Source: Rhizobium sp. Q54 (GTDB taxonomy: Bacteria; Pseudomonadota; Alphaproteobacteria; Rhizobiales; Xanthobacteraceae). Taken from it: a stretch of 49,968 nucleotides of DNA. Made by a program: the position numbers and the translations under genes. The stretch's first letter is position 1. Each line of letters starts with the position of its first letter. A model generated the notes under the pieces. It was given only the letters and a program-made list of their open reading frames with translations, did no database searches and had not been told where the DNA came from. Positions 1-7,885 of the stretch are shown here, in pieces. The stretch spans positions 1 to 49,968 of the forward strand of contig CAMBQQ010000019.1 in assembly GCA_945870035.1 (NCBI GenBank). Reading direction: 5' to 3'.

Positions 1-62
1 CCGCCCAGAACCTTCGGAAACTTGCAAAGCTGATCCCGGTGCCGGACCTGAAACCAGCCTGA
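1..62 (+). CDS. C-terminal tail of a truncated protein, possibly a transposase
   Basis: An open frame enters from the left edge and stops with TGA at 60-62, leaving about 19 residues (AQNLRKLAKLIPVPDLKPA). A basic NLRKLAKL-type end is common at the C-terminus of several IS transposase families, and the sequence just downstream (around 130-155, GACTTTTTCAACAAAAT) resembles the ends of such IS elements. The identification rests on this short match only. Sequence to the left of the window would settle it. Confidence 0.3.
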   Translation, partial: AQNLRKLAKLIPVPDLKPA

Positions 63-729
63 CAACAGATCCGGTAGCAAAGGCGGGTGCCGTCAATCTC
101 GCGGCGCGGTCTACTTCGCTTTACAGTCGGACTTTTTCAACAAAATCGGCACTAAGCGGACATGGCGATACCGCGCACCTAGACGCACAACCGATAGAAT
201 AGACAATCTAAACTTGCTCGATCAGCAAGTAATCGCATGCGCTATTACGCGAAGAAATCTATTCGACTTATGAAGGTTTGTTAGTTTGTTCATCAGTGGC
301 AAAGTTGTACTTACACTTGGTTGCTCAGTGGCTCGGGCCTCCCCGGCAGTGTGCGGCCTGCGTCAACTTAGAGAACTCTAAAATTCGCGTGACGCTCAAA
401 CCGTGGCGGTGACGGACAGTATCGGCACTGTTCAGCTTCGATCGAAGGACACCAATACCGCGCGACGACTGGCGAGGACGAGATCGTCCTCGCCAATCAG
501 GCCTCTGAAGATTGGTTTCTCTCGCTCCGCGACAATAAACTCGGGTCCTCTGACGAAGGAAGCGACCTTCCGAAAGCCACCGAGCATTTCTTGAAGGAAT
601 ACGAGGTCATCATCGAGGCGCATCGAAGCGCAGGGTGGGTTAGCGGCTAAGCCGATCGGCTGCGTTTCCAAGTTCTGCCATTCACCTCAAAGTATGATAT
701 GAACCAGCCCAACATGGATCGCAGATTCA
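63..729. other. Gene-poor remnant region between IS-like tail and defence operon
   Basis: No convincing complete gene is present, and base composition is lower in GC than the core. An open frame without an ATG runs on the + strand from 393 to 650 (about 85 codons, ending HRSAGWVSG) and could be the relic of a longer protein; I do not recognise it. A possible small frame at 403-594 and an antisense frame at 432-671 overlap it and are no better supported. The 80 bases before the vsr start (650-729) must hold or follow the operon promoter, but no clear -35/-10 pair stands out. Confidence 0.4.
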
Positions 730-1137
730 GTGGTTGACACCGTATCCCCCGCCCGCCGCTCAGAGATCATGAGCCGCATCCGAGGAAAAGGAACGAAGCC
801 GGAGCTGCTGGTCAGGAGTGTCGCCCACCGGCTCGGCTTCAGGTTCAGATTGCATCAGAAGAAGCTTCCCGGTTCACCGGACTTAGTGTTCCCCGGCCGG
901 AAAACGGCTCTGTTCGTGCACGGCTGCTTCTGGCACAGGCATCAGGGCTGCCGTCATTGCTATGTTCCCAAGTCGAATATACTATTCTGGCGGGAAAAAT
1001 TTAAGAAGAACGTGCTACGCGATCAGCGCGCGCGGACGGGGCTGGAGGAGATGGGGTGGCGCGTCTCTGTCATCTGGGAGTGCGAGACGGCAGACTCCAA
1101 CCGCTTGCGTAAAAAGTTGAAGAGATTGCTGGGTTAA
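730..1137 (+). CDS. vsr: Very short patch repair endonuclease (Vsr)
   Basis: Vsr nicks DNA next to T:G mismatches that arise when 5-methylcytosine deaminates, and usually accompanies a cytosine-5 methyltransferase. The 135-residue product has the family length and core: SPDLVF with Asp51, VHGCFWH with His64 and His69, then HxxxCxHC-type metal ligands around 71-77, and FWxxKFxxNVxRD near 100. With the GTG start at 730, Glu25, Asp51, His64 and His69 fall at the numbers I recall for the E. coli enzyme, which supports that start. Position 63 is Val where E. coli has Thr. The gene ends 2 nt before the methyltransferase start, so it opens the operon. Confidence 0.93.
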   Translation: MVDTVSPARRSEIMSRIRGKGTKPELLVRSVAHRLGFRFRLHQKKLPGSPDLVFPGRKTALFVHGCFWHRHQGCRHCYVPKSNILFWREKFKKNVLRDQRARTGLEEMGWRVSVIWECETADSNRLRKKLKRLLG

Positions 1138-1139
1138 AG

Positions 1140-2636
1140 ATGATTACCGCAGACGCGCTGCTGATTCGTCAGAGGAAGATCGCCCGTTTGCGCTCGGGAG
1201 CGCGCCCCCGTGCTCTGGAGATATGTTCCGGCGCGGGCGGATTGTCTCTGGGCCTGCAGACGGCGGGAATTGAACTTGCCGCCCATATCGAGATCGATCC
1301 GGAAGCCGCCGAAAGCTATGCGCTCAACTTCGCCAATGGTCGCGATCTTGAAGGGCCGTGGGCGCTACCGCGCGACATGGAGAAAATATCGGCGGCCGGG
1401 CTTGTTGCCGAACTGAAGCTTCCAACGGGCGCCGCGGACTCGTTCGATGTCCTTGCCGCCGGACTTCCATGCCAGGCATTCGCGCGCATCGGCAGGTCCA
1501 AACTCCGTTCCGTGTCCGGCGGCGAGGAGGACGCATTCCAGAAGGACCCGCGAGCCTCGCTCTATCGCCGCTTTCTGAAATATGTCGAGGACACGCAGCC
1601 ACTCGTCATCGTCATCGAGAACGTTCCTGATATTCTGAACTTCGGCGGCCACAACGTGCCGGAGGAGATCTGCGAGCATCTGGAGGCGGCCGGATATTCG
1701 ACAGGCTATACGCTGCTGAACGCGGCCTATTTCGGCGTGCCGCAGATCAGGGAGCGCCTATTCATAGTCGCTCTCGCCCGTGTGCTCGGGCAGAAGCCCC
1801 GCTTCCCGGCGCCAACCCACTTCGTTGAGCTGCCCAGTGGTTATCAGGGGTCGCGCCGGGTAGCGCTCAAGCACGTAGATCAGACCAGAGGCCGCTTTCA
1901 TCAGCTTCATGAACCGGCGGATTCCCTGATGCCGGCCATCGGTGCGAGGGACGCGTTGGATGATCTTCCTCGCATAGCCGAACATTTCAGGGACCCGCGG
2001 ACCATCCGCAGGCGCAAGCTGGCTGAAGAACTGCCCTACAGGAATCCCCGGAAGGGTATCTCGGACTATGCGCGCCTGATGCGCAGTTGGGAGGGATTCT
2101 CCCGTGACGGCGGGGCAGACGGGCACCTCGTCCGTCTGACACCGCGCGACTTCCCCATTTTTGAAGCCATGGAGCATGGTGCCGACTATCCGCAGGCGAA
2201 AATGATCGCAGAGGAGATGTTCCAGCAGGCGCTTCGCGCAAGACGGCTTACTGGCGTTCACAAGAATTCCAGCGCCTATCGTGATCTCAGAGCAGGGATG
2301 GTGCCGCCTTACGATCCGAAAAAATTTCCGAACAAGTGGTGGAAGCTTGATCCCTCCAAGCCTTCCCGTACGCTGACGGCTCACATGGGCAAGGACACCT
2401 ACTCGCACATCCACTACGATTCTCAGCAGTGCCGTACCATCTCGGTGCGCGAGGCCGCGCGGCTCCAGTCCTTCCCGGACGGCTTCATGTTCGCAGGTGC
2501 GATGAACGCGGCGTTCAGGCAGATCGGGAACGCCGTTCCGCCTCTGTTGGGACTTGCCGTTGCGCGGGTCGTTCGCGAGCAGCTTGATAGAGCCGCCCAG
2601 TCAGCTGAGCAGACGAACGATCGCGAGGTTGCCTGA
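1140..2636 (+). CDS. DNA (cytosine-5-)-methyltransferase
   Basis: It transfers methyl groups from S-adenosylmethionine to C5 of cytosine in a specific DNA sequence; the target cannot be read from the protein. The ordered family motifs are visible: motif I EICSGAGGLSLG (27-38), motif IV GLPCQAF with catalytic Cys111, motif VI IENVP (159-163), motif VIII QIRER (202-206), and the C-terminal GNAVPP of motif X. At 498 residues it is longer than compact enzymes of about 330-420, with a large target-recognition region between motifs VIII and IX. The ATG at 1140 follows the vsr stop by 2 nt, and the next gene starts 4 nt after its stop. It is presumably the self-protecting methylase of the operon. 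Confidence 0.93.
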   Translation: MITADALLIRQRKIARLRSGARPRALEICSGAGGLSLGLQTAGIELAAHIEIDPEAAESYALNFANGRDLEGPWALPRDMEKISAAGLVAELKLPTGAADSFDVLAAGLPCQAFARIGRSKLRSVSGGEEDAFQKDPRASLYRRFLKYVEDTQPLVIVIENVPDILNFGGHNVPEEICEHLEAAGYSTGYTLLNAAYFGVPQIRERLFIVALARVLGQKPRFPAPTHFVELPSGYQGSRRVALKHVDQTRGRFHQLHEPADSLMPAIGARDALDDLPRIAEHFRDPRTIRRRKLAEELPYRNPRKGISDYARLMRSWEGFSRDGGADGHLVRLTPRDFPIFEAMEHGADYPQAKMIAEEMFQQALRARRLTGVHKNSSAYRDLRAGMVPPYDPKKFPNKWWKLDPSKPSRTLTAHMGKDTYSHIHYDSQQCRTISVREAARLQSFPDGFMFAGAMNAAFRQIGNAVPPLLGLAVARVVREQLDRAAQSAEQTNDREVA

Positions 2637-2640
2637 GAAT

Positions 2641-4134
2641 ATGACCCGAGTGCTGCCCGTCGAGATCACCCCTTCCGCAGCAGCTCTCGTGGAGTCTCTC
2701 CGTGGCCTCGGTTATTCGCCAGAGACGGCTTTGGCCGATCTGGTCGATAACAGCATAGCCGCACATGCCGCAACGGTCGAAGTCGAGCTGAACTGGAATG
2801 ACGGCCACCCGCTTGTTGCGCTGCTAGACGACGGCGACGGCATGGAACGCGCGACGCTGGCTGAAGCGCTTCGCCTCGGCGGCACGGGGCCGTTGTCCAA
2901 GCGAGCGGCAGGCGACCTTGGAAGATTCGGGTTGGGATTGAAGACCGCTTCACTATCGCAATGCCGACAGCTGACTGTAATCAGCAGGAGAGAGGGACGG
3001 ACATCCGCCCTCGTTCTGGATGTTGATGAAATCGTCGAGCGCGGCTGGTTTGCGAACGAACCGGTACCACTGCCGCAACATCCGATGGTGGAAAAGCTCC
3101 TTCAGCGTGATCATGGGACGCTGATCATCTGGGGGCGCATGGACTCGCTCGGTGGCCTTTCGGGACTGGTGAAGGAGGCTTTCTACCTCCGCCTTGAGGA
3201 TGTCCGCGCGCACCTGGGCATGGTCTTCCACAGATTCATCAAAGGGGATGCGAACAGACTAGCGATCATTCTAAACGGACGGTCGATCAAGGCATGGGAT
3301 CCGTTTCAGATCGCACACCCTTCGACCCGGGAGCTGCCTTCGGAACGTGTACGGCACGCAGGCTTCGCCTTCACGGTCAGACCATACGTGCTTCCGCACC
3401 GTGATCGATTTGAGAACGAGACGGAGTATGAGGCGGCCGGGGGGGCGGGAGGCTGGGGAGCCCGACAGGGCTTCTACGTCTACCGCGGGAAGCGTCTGCT
3501 GGTCGCAGGAAGCTGGCTAGGCCTTGGTGGCGCCAGAACATGGACGCGCGATGAGGCCAGCCGTCTCGCTAGGATAGAGGTTGATCTTCCCACCGAGCTG
3601 GACGCGGACTGGCGGATCGACGTTCGCAAATCTCAGGCCCGCCCGCCTGGAGCGCTGCGGGCCCGTCTGACTGCGATTGGAAGCCGCTGCCGACAGGAGG
3701 CCCGTGAGGTCTTCGCATTCCGCGGCCACGGGCCACGAGTGCGCGGTGTCCAACGGGCTGCGCCGCCGGTCTGGATCGCCCAGCAGGGAGCAGGAGGGAT
3801 CCAATATAGGATCAATCGCGAGCATCCGGCGATCGTGGCGTGCAACGACGCGGCGGGTGGAGCCCGGGCCCTCAATGCCGTCCTGTCGATCATCGAACGA
3901 AGCGTACCTGTCGAGCGCATATGGCTTGACGTGTCCGAGTCCGAAGGTGCCGCCGTGCCGCAAATGGAAGCGGAGGAAATCCGGCAGCTTGGCGAGCAGC
4001 TGGCGGAACTCGGCAGGGCTCTGCCGGCGTCCATGACGCCGGATCAGCGAGCGGACGTACTGCTCCTCAATCTGCCAGGTGATCTTACGATGATTCGGGC
4101 TGAACTGCTGCGCAGGATGGGAAGTGAGACATGA
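2641..4134 (+). CDS. MutL/MORC-like GHKL ATPase of a restriction-modification-type operon
   Basis: A 497-residue ATPase of the gyrase-Hsp90-histidine kinase-MutL fold. The N-box is ALADLVDNSIAA (30-41), the Asp-Gly motif is DDGDGM (63-68) and the lid glycine motif is GRFGLGLKTAS (94-104). Such MutL/MORC homologues were described in predicted restriction-modification operons (Iyer, Abhiman and Aravind, 2008), where ATP-driven clamp closure on DNA is inferred. I chose ATG 2641, 4 nt after the methylase stop; the frame stays open further upstream but only inside the methylase gene. Its 3' end overlaps the Z1 gene as ATGA, indicating translational coupling. Its target is unknown. Confidence 0.88.
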   Translation: MTRVLPVEITPSAAALVESLRGLGYSPETALADLVDNSIAAHAATVEVELNWNDGHPLVALLDDGDGMERATLAEALRLGGTGPLSKRAAGDLGRFGLGLKTASLSQCRQLTVISRREGRTSALVLDVDEIVERGWFANEPVPLPQHPMVEKLLQRDHGTLIIWGRMDSLGGLSGLVKEAFYLRLEDVRAHLGMVFHRFIKGDANRLAIILNGRSIKAWDPFQIAHPSTRELPSERVRHAGFAFTVRPYVLPHRDRFENETEYEAAGGAGGWGARQGFYVYRGKRLLVAGSWLGLGGARTWTRDEASRLARIEVDLPTELDADWRIDVRKSQARPPGALRARLTAIGSRCRQEAREVFAFRGHGPRVRGVQRAAPPVWIAQQGAGGIQYRINREHPAIVACNDAAGGARALNAVLSIIERSVPVERIWLDVSESEGAAVPQMEAEEIRQLGEQLAELGRALPASMTPDQRADVLLLNLPGDLTMIRAELLRRMGSET

Positions 4135-6908
4135 CCGACATCGTAGAAGTACTCGCGCTCAGGGCCAGGAAAATTCTGCAGATGCAGAAGGAGGCCGGCG
4201 AAAAGATCGACCGCGACGCCATCGCCCGGATCGTGGAACTGGACTCGCACACGTTCACCCTGATGACAAAGCAGCCTGTGAGCTTCGAGCAGAAGGAAGC
4301 TGCGACACGGCTGCTCTTGACGGTGTTTGTAACGGAACAGGGGCCGGCACTTGCATTGCAGGACAAGGAACGGCCTGGTCCCTGGTATCTTGGAGAGCGT
4401 CGACAACCAGGGCCGTTCATGCAGCGCTACCTCTACAAGCTGGAAGAGGACGGCTGGCCCGAAGAATCGATCCGGCAGCTTCGGGAAAGCACCGCAAGAA
4501 TTCTGGAGGTCATGGACGATCCCGATCGGCCTGGCAGATGGGACTGGCGGGGTCTAGTAGTCGGAGATGTGCAGTCGGGAAAAACGGCAAGTTACGCTGG
4601 AGTGGTGAACCGGGCCGCGGATGCAGGCTACCGCATCATCATCGTGCTTGCGGGCATGCATAAGATATTGCGTCTCCAGACCCAGAAACGCTTCGACAAG
4701 GATTTCCTTGGTTACGACACGAATCCGAAGTCGCGTCGCCCGAATCAGCCCCTGCAAATCATCGGAGTGGGTAATTTCAATGCGCAGCTGATCGTCGACA
4801 GTCTGACGATGGCTGATCCCAACGGCGACTTCAGTCAGCGCGTTGCCGACCAGCTAAGCTTTTCTCCCGTCAACCAGCCCTGTCTGTTTATCGTCAAGAA
4901 GAATGCGAAGGTTCTTGAAAACCTCAACAACTGGATTGCTCGACTGCCGGGGCCCGCGAAGGCTGCGCCAGTTCTCGTCATTGACGACGAGTCGGATCAG
5001 GCGTCGGTTGACACCGGCGACCAGCCCCTTCTTGAAGACGGGACGTTCGAACAAGATTACGATCCGAAGCGCGTCAATGGAGAAATCCGCCGGCTGCTCA
5101 TGTCGTTCGACCGCAAGGTTTATGTGGGCTATACGGCGACACCCTTTGCGAACATTCTCATTCACGACGAGCGTACGGCGGCCGACTACGGGCCTGATCT
5201 CTTTCCTTCGACCTTCATCGTCTCACTCACGCCGCCGGATGATTATTTCGGACCGGCCGCCGTCTTCGGTACGAATGACGAGGCGGATAATCCAGGTCTG
5301 CCCCTCGTGCGGCCTTTCAATCAGGCGGCCGAGGACTGGATACCGACGGGTCCACACGACAAGTACTTCAGGCCCCGCTTCAATGGTCAGGACGACATTC
5401 CGACAAGTCTGAAGGAGGCTATCGATGCCTTCCTGATTACGTGCGCCGCCCGTGCAGCACGGGGCCAAGGGCGTGAACACAACTCCATGCTGGTTCACGT
5501 GTCCCGATTTGTCGACGTTCACGAGGAGGTTCACCGGCAGGTCGACAGATACTTCCGTGAAACGCGCGCAATGATTTCGAACGGCGACCGGGATACCTTG
5601 AGACGCCTCAAGGCGCTGTGGGAATTCGACTACGTGCCGACTACGGCGGTGGTCCAGTCAACTATCTACGGCCGCAACATGATCTCCGTCACATGGGATC
5701 AGGTGGCGTCGGCTCTGGCCGAGAGCGCGGACAAGATTCAGGTCATCACCGCCAATGGCAAGACGAAGACGGACATAGACTATGACGCCTACAAGGACAC
5801 CGGCCGCTCGGTCATCGCAATCGGAGGTGACAAGCTCTCCCGTGGTCTGACTCTTGAAGGGCTTTCCGTCAGCTATTTCCTGCGCGTATCGCACATGTAC
5901 GACAGTCTGCTCCAGATGGGCCGCTGGTTCGGCTACCGCAGAGGATTTGCCGATCTGTGCCGGTTGTACACGACGCCGGACACGGAGGACTGGTTCCGCT
6001 ACGTCGCGACGGCGCAGGAGGAACTGCGAGAGCAGTTCTTTGAGATGGCCCAGATGGACGCGACGCCGAAGGATTTCGGACTGAAGATCGCAGTGCACGA
6101 CATCCTGGAAGTTACCGCGAGAAACAAGCAGCGGCATGCCGAACTGCGACAGAGCAGTTACGCGGGTGAGGGCAAGGTTCAGACGGTCATGTTCCGCGAT
6201 CGCCAGACCATCGACAGGAATGCGGCCATTACCGACGACTTCCTGATGAAGCTGGGTGCCGGGACGGATGACCCGCGCCGGCCCGGCCCGGACACCAGGA
6301 ACGCCGATGGAACGATCTGGACCGGCGTCGTCGGCAGGGAAGTCGCCGCGTACCTCAAGGACCTGACCTTTCCTCCCGAGAGCACCCAGGTTGACGGCAA
6401 TCGGCTGTCGGCATTCATCAATGATCAGCTTGCGATGCAGCCAGCCGAACTTACGGACTGGACGGTGTTTCTGGCGACGGGCAGCCGCAAGGAAGTCGAC
6501 TTGGCGGGGCGCCGACGCAAGTGCGTTCTTCGTGAGCCTAGGAAGCCCCGCGATGGCCAGCAGCCACCACCGGATCGGTTCATCATCGGTACGACCCTGA
6601 GCCCGCTGGACCAGGCGATCGATCTGACCGACGTCGAATTCGAGCAGGCGCTCGCCAGGACGAACCGGGAGAGGGCTTCCCGCAGCAAGCAAGAAACCAA
6701 CGTTCCGTCTGGCGAATTCATTCGCAAGGTCCGCGGCGGACGCCCGCAGAATGGCCTTCTCATCATCTATCCCATTGATCCGGACACCGCCGGAGTCGAG
6801 GAGACCGACCGGCCGGTCATCAGCATAGTCGTCAGTTTCCCGGACAGTGACGCCGCCGACAAGCGCGTATTTCTCGTCAACAGCGTGCAGCAGCGTCAGG
6901 ACTCGTGA
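4131..6908 (+). CDS. Z1-domain protein, SF2-helicase-like ATPase
   Basis: A 925-residue protein with helicase-type motifs: Walker A GDVQSGKT (145-152), a Walker B-like VIDDESD (283-289), YTATP (334-338) and a late QMGRWFGYR block (595-603) resembling SF2 motif VI. The region after Walker A matches the Z1 family, known from operons with MutL/MORC-type ATPases and methylases. It probably translocates or remodels DNA to bring the operon's nuclease to foreign DNA; this is inferred. The gene overlaps the upstream ATPase by ATGA and the downstream nuclease gene by one base (TGATG). The C-terminal 300 residues show no motif I recognise. Confidence 0.88.
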   Translation: MTDIVEVLALRARKILQMQKEAGEKIDRDAIARIVELDSHTFTLMTKQPVSFEQKEAATRLLLTVFVTEQGPALALQDKERPGPWYLGERRQPGPFMQRYLYKLEEDGWPEESIRQLRESTARILEVMDDPDRPGRWDWRGLVVGDVQSGKTASYAGVVNRAADAGYRIIIVLAGMHKILRLQTQKRFDKDFLGYDTNPKSRRPNQPLQIIGVGNFNAQLIVDSLTMADPNGDFSQRVADQLSFSPVNQPCLFIVKKNAKVLENLNNWIARLPGPAKAAPVLVIDDESDQASVDTGDQPLLEDGTFEQDYDPKRVNGEIRRLLMSFDRKVYVGYTATPFANILIHDERTAADYGPDLFPSTFIVSLTPPDDYFGPAAVFGTNDEADNPGLPLVRPFNQAAEDWIPTGPHDKYFRPRFNGQDDIPTSLKEAIDAFLITCAARAARGQGREHNSMLVHVSRFVDVHEEVHRQVDRYFRETRAMISNGDRDTLRRLKALWEFDYVPTTAVVQSTIYGRNMISVTWDQVASALAESADKIQVITANGKTKTDIDYDAYKDTGRSVIAIGGDKLSRGLTLEGLSVSYFLRVSHMYDSLLQMGRWFGYRRGFADLCRLYTTPDTEDWFRYVATAQEELREQFFEMAQMDATPKDFGLKIAVHDILEVTARNKQRHAELRQSSYAGEGKVQTVMFRDRQTIDRNAAITDDFLMKLGAGTDDPRRPGPDTRNADGTIWTGVVGREVAAYLKDLTFPPESTQVDGNRLSAFINDQLAMQPAELTDWTVFLATGSRKEVDLAGRRRKCVLREPRKPRDGQQPPPDRFIIGTTLSPLDQAIDLTDVEFEQALARTNRERASRSKQETNVPSGEFIRKVRGGRPQNGLLIIYPIDPDTAGVEETDRPVISIVVSFPDSDAADKRVFLVNSVQQRQDS

Positions 6909-7885
6909 TGGTCTGGCTTAAAGCCCTCAATGAAGCATGGGACGAACTCGCACGCACGGCGCCGGTTGCAAGGCAGTATCGTACGAGACTTATCTCGACG
7001 GACGTGCCGCTGGATATTCTGGCCGGGATGCGGGCCAGCGACGGTGCCCCCTGTCTAATGCTCCAGACGACGCTCGCGCCCGATGCCCTTTTCGAGCTTG
7101 GAGGCATGCGTCTGAGCACCATTCCTGATCAGTCGGGATCGTTTCTCGTACTCTCACTGGAAGACGGCGGCAGGCGTGACCTGTTTTCCACCATCTGTGC
7201 CGACGTCGTCGCCGCCGCGGTACAGGCCGGGGCGGCAGATGCGCTTGAGCAATTCCTTGCTCGTCTCGATGCCTGGAGGCGATTCCTCCGGGAACGGCGT
7301 GCCGGCCTATCCCGGTCTGAAACTGTCGGCCTGCTTGGCGAGCTTCTCGTTCTTGAACGCCTGCTTGCCTCTAACCCCCGCGGTCTGGGGGACTGGCGCG
7401 CACCCGACGACGGCCTGCATGACTTCCAAAGCAGCGGGCATGCGCTCGAAGTCAAAACGGGACTCGGGCCGTCGTCCTCGATCATGATCTCCGCACTGGA
7501 TCAGCTGGATCCCGCGGGCCTTCGACGGCTCGATCTCATTCATGTCCGGTTGATCGAAATACCCGGCGGTCGCTGCTTGCGGGACGTTGTGACTGCCATC
7601 AACGGCATGCTGCCGGATGATTCTTCGCGACGCATATTCGAGAACGCTCTCCTGCGTCGGGGTCTTATGCCGGATGACGATTCCGCGAGGCTCGTACCGA
7701 GGATCCAGCAGCGCTCGATCGACGCGTACTCAGTGTCGGAAGCCTTTCCGCGATTGATCCGCGGGGCGCTGCCCATTGCCATAACCGAAGCGACGTATAC
7801 GCTTGAGGTTCGAGCCATCGCCACATTCGCCATCGACGCGACAGACACCCTAAATGCGTTCCTGCGAGGAGCCGGTGATGATTGA
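6908..7885 (+). CDS. PD-(D/E)XK nuclease-like protein (DUF4420 family)
   Basis: A 325-residue protein with a nuclease-type pattern: LLGEL with Glu145, LHDF with Asp172, then ALEVKT with Glu181 and Lys183, in the order expected for a PD-(D/E)XK core. DUF4420 proteins are commonly found beside Z1 and AIPR genes, and this is the likely effector nuclease of the operon. ATG 6908 gives the TGATG overlap with the Z1 gene; a GTG three bases upstream (6905) is possible. The 3' end overlaps the AIPR gene by 8 nt. Metal use and cleavage pattern cannot be judged from sequence. Confidence 0.85.
   Translation: MVWLKALNEAWDELARTAPVARQYRTRLISTDVPLDILAGMRASDGAPCLMLQTTLAPDALFELGGMRLSTIPDQSGSFLVLSLEDGGRRDLFSTICADVVAAAVQAGAADALEQFLARLDAWRRFLRERRAGLSRSETVGLLGELLVLERLLASNPRGLGDWRAPDDGLHDFQSSGHALEVKTGLGPSSSIMISALDQLDPAGLRRLDLIHVRLIEIPGGRCLRDVVTAINGMLPDDSSRRIFENALLRRGLMPDDDSARLVPRIQQRSIDAYSVSEAFPRLIRGALPIAITEATYTLEVRAIATFAIDATDTLNAFLRGAGDD

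Noticed and set aside
403..671. Small overlapping frames on both strands before vsr (63 and 79 residues)
   Set aside because: Neither has a ribosome-binding site or recognisable domain, and they lie in a truncated, low-GC remnant; only the longer start-less frame is noted.
2554..2640. Longer N-terminus for the MORC-like ATPase
   Set aside because: The extra 29 residues lie in the methylase gene; ATG 2641 gives ordinary operon spacing.
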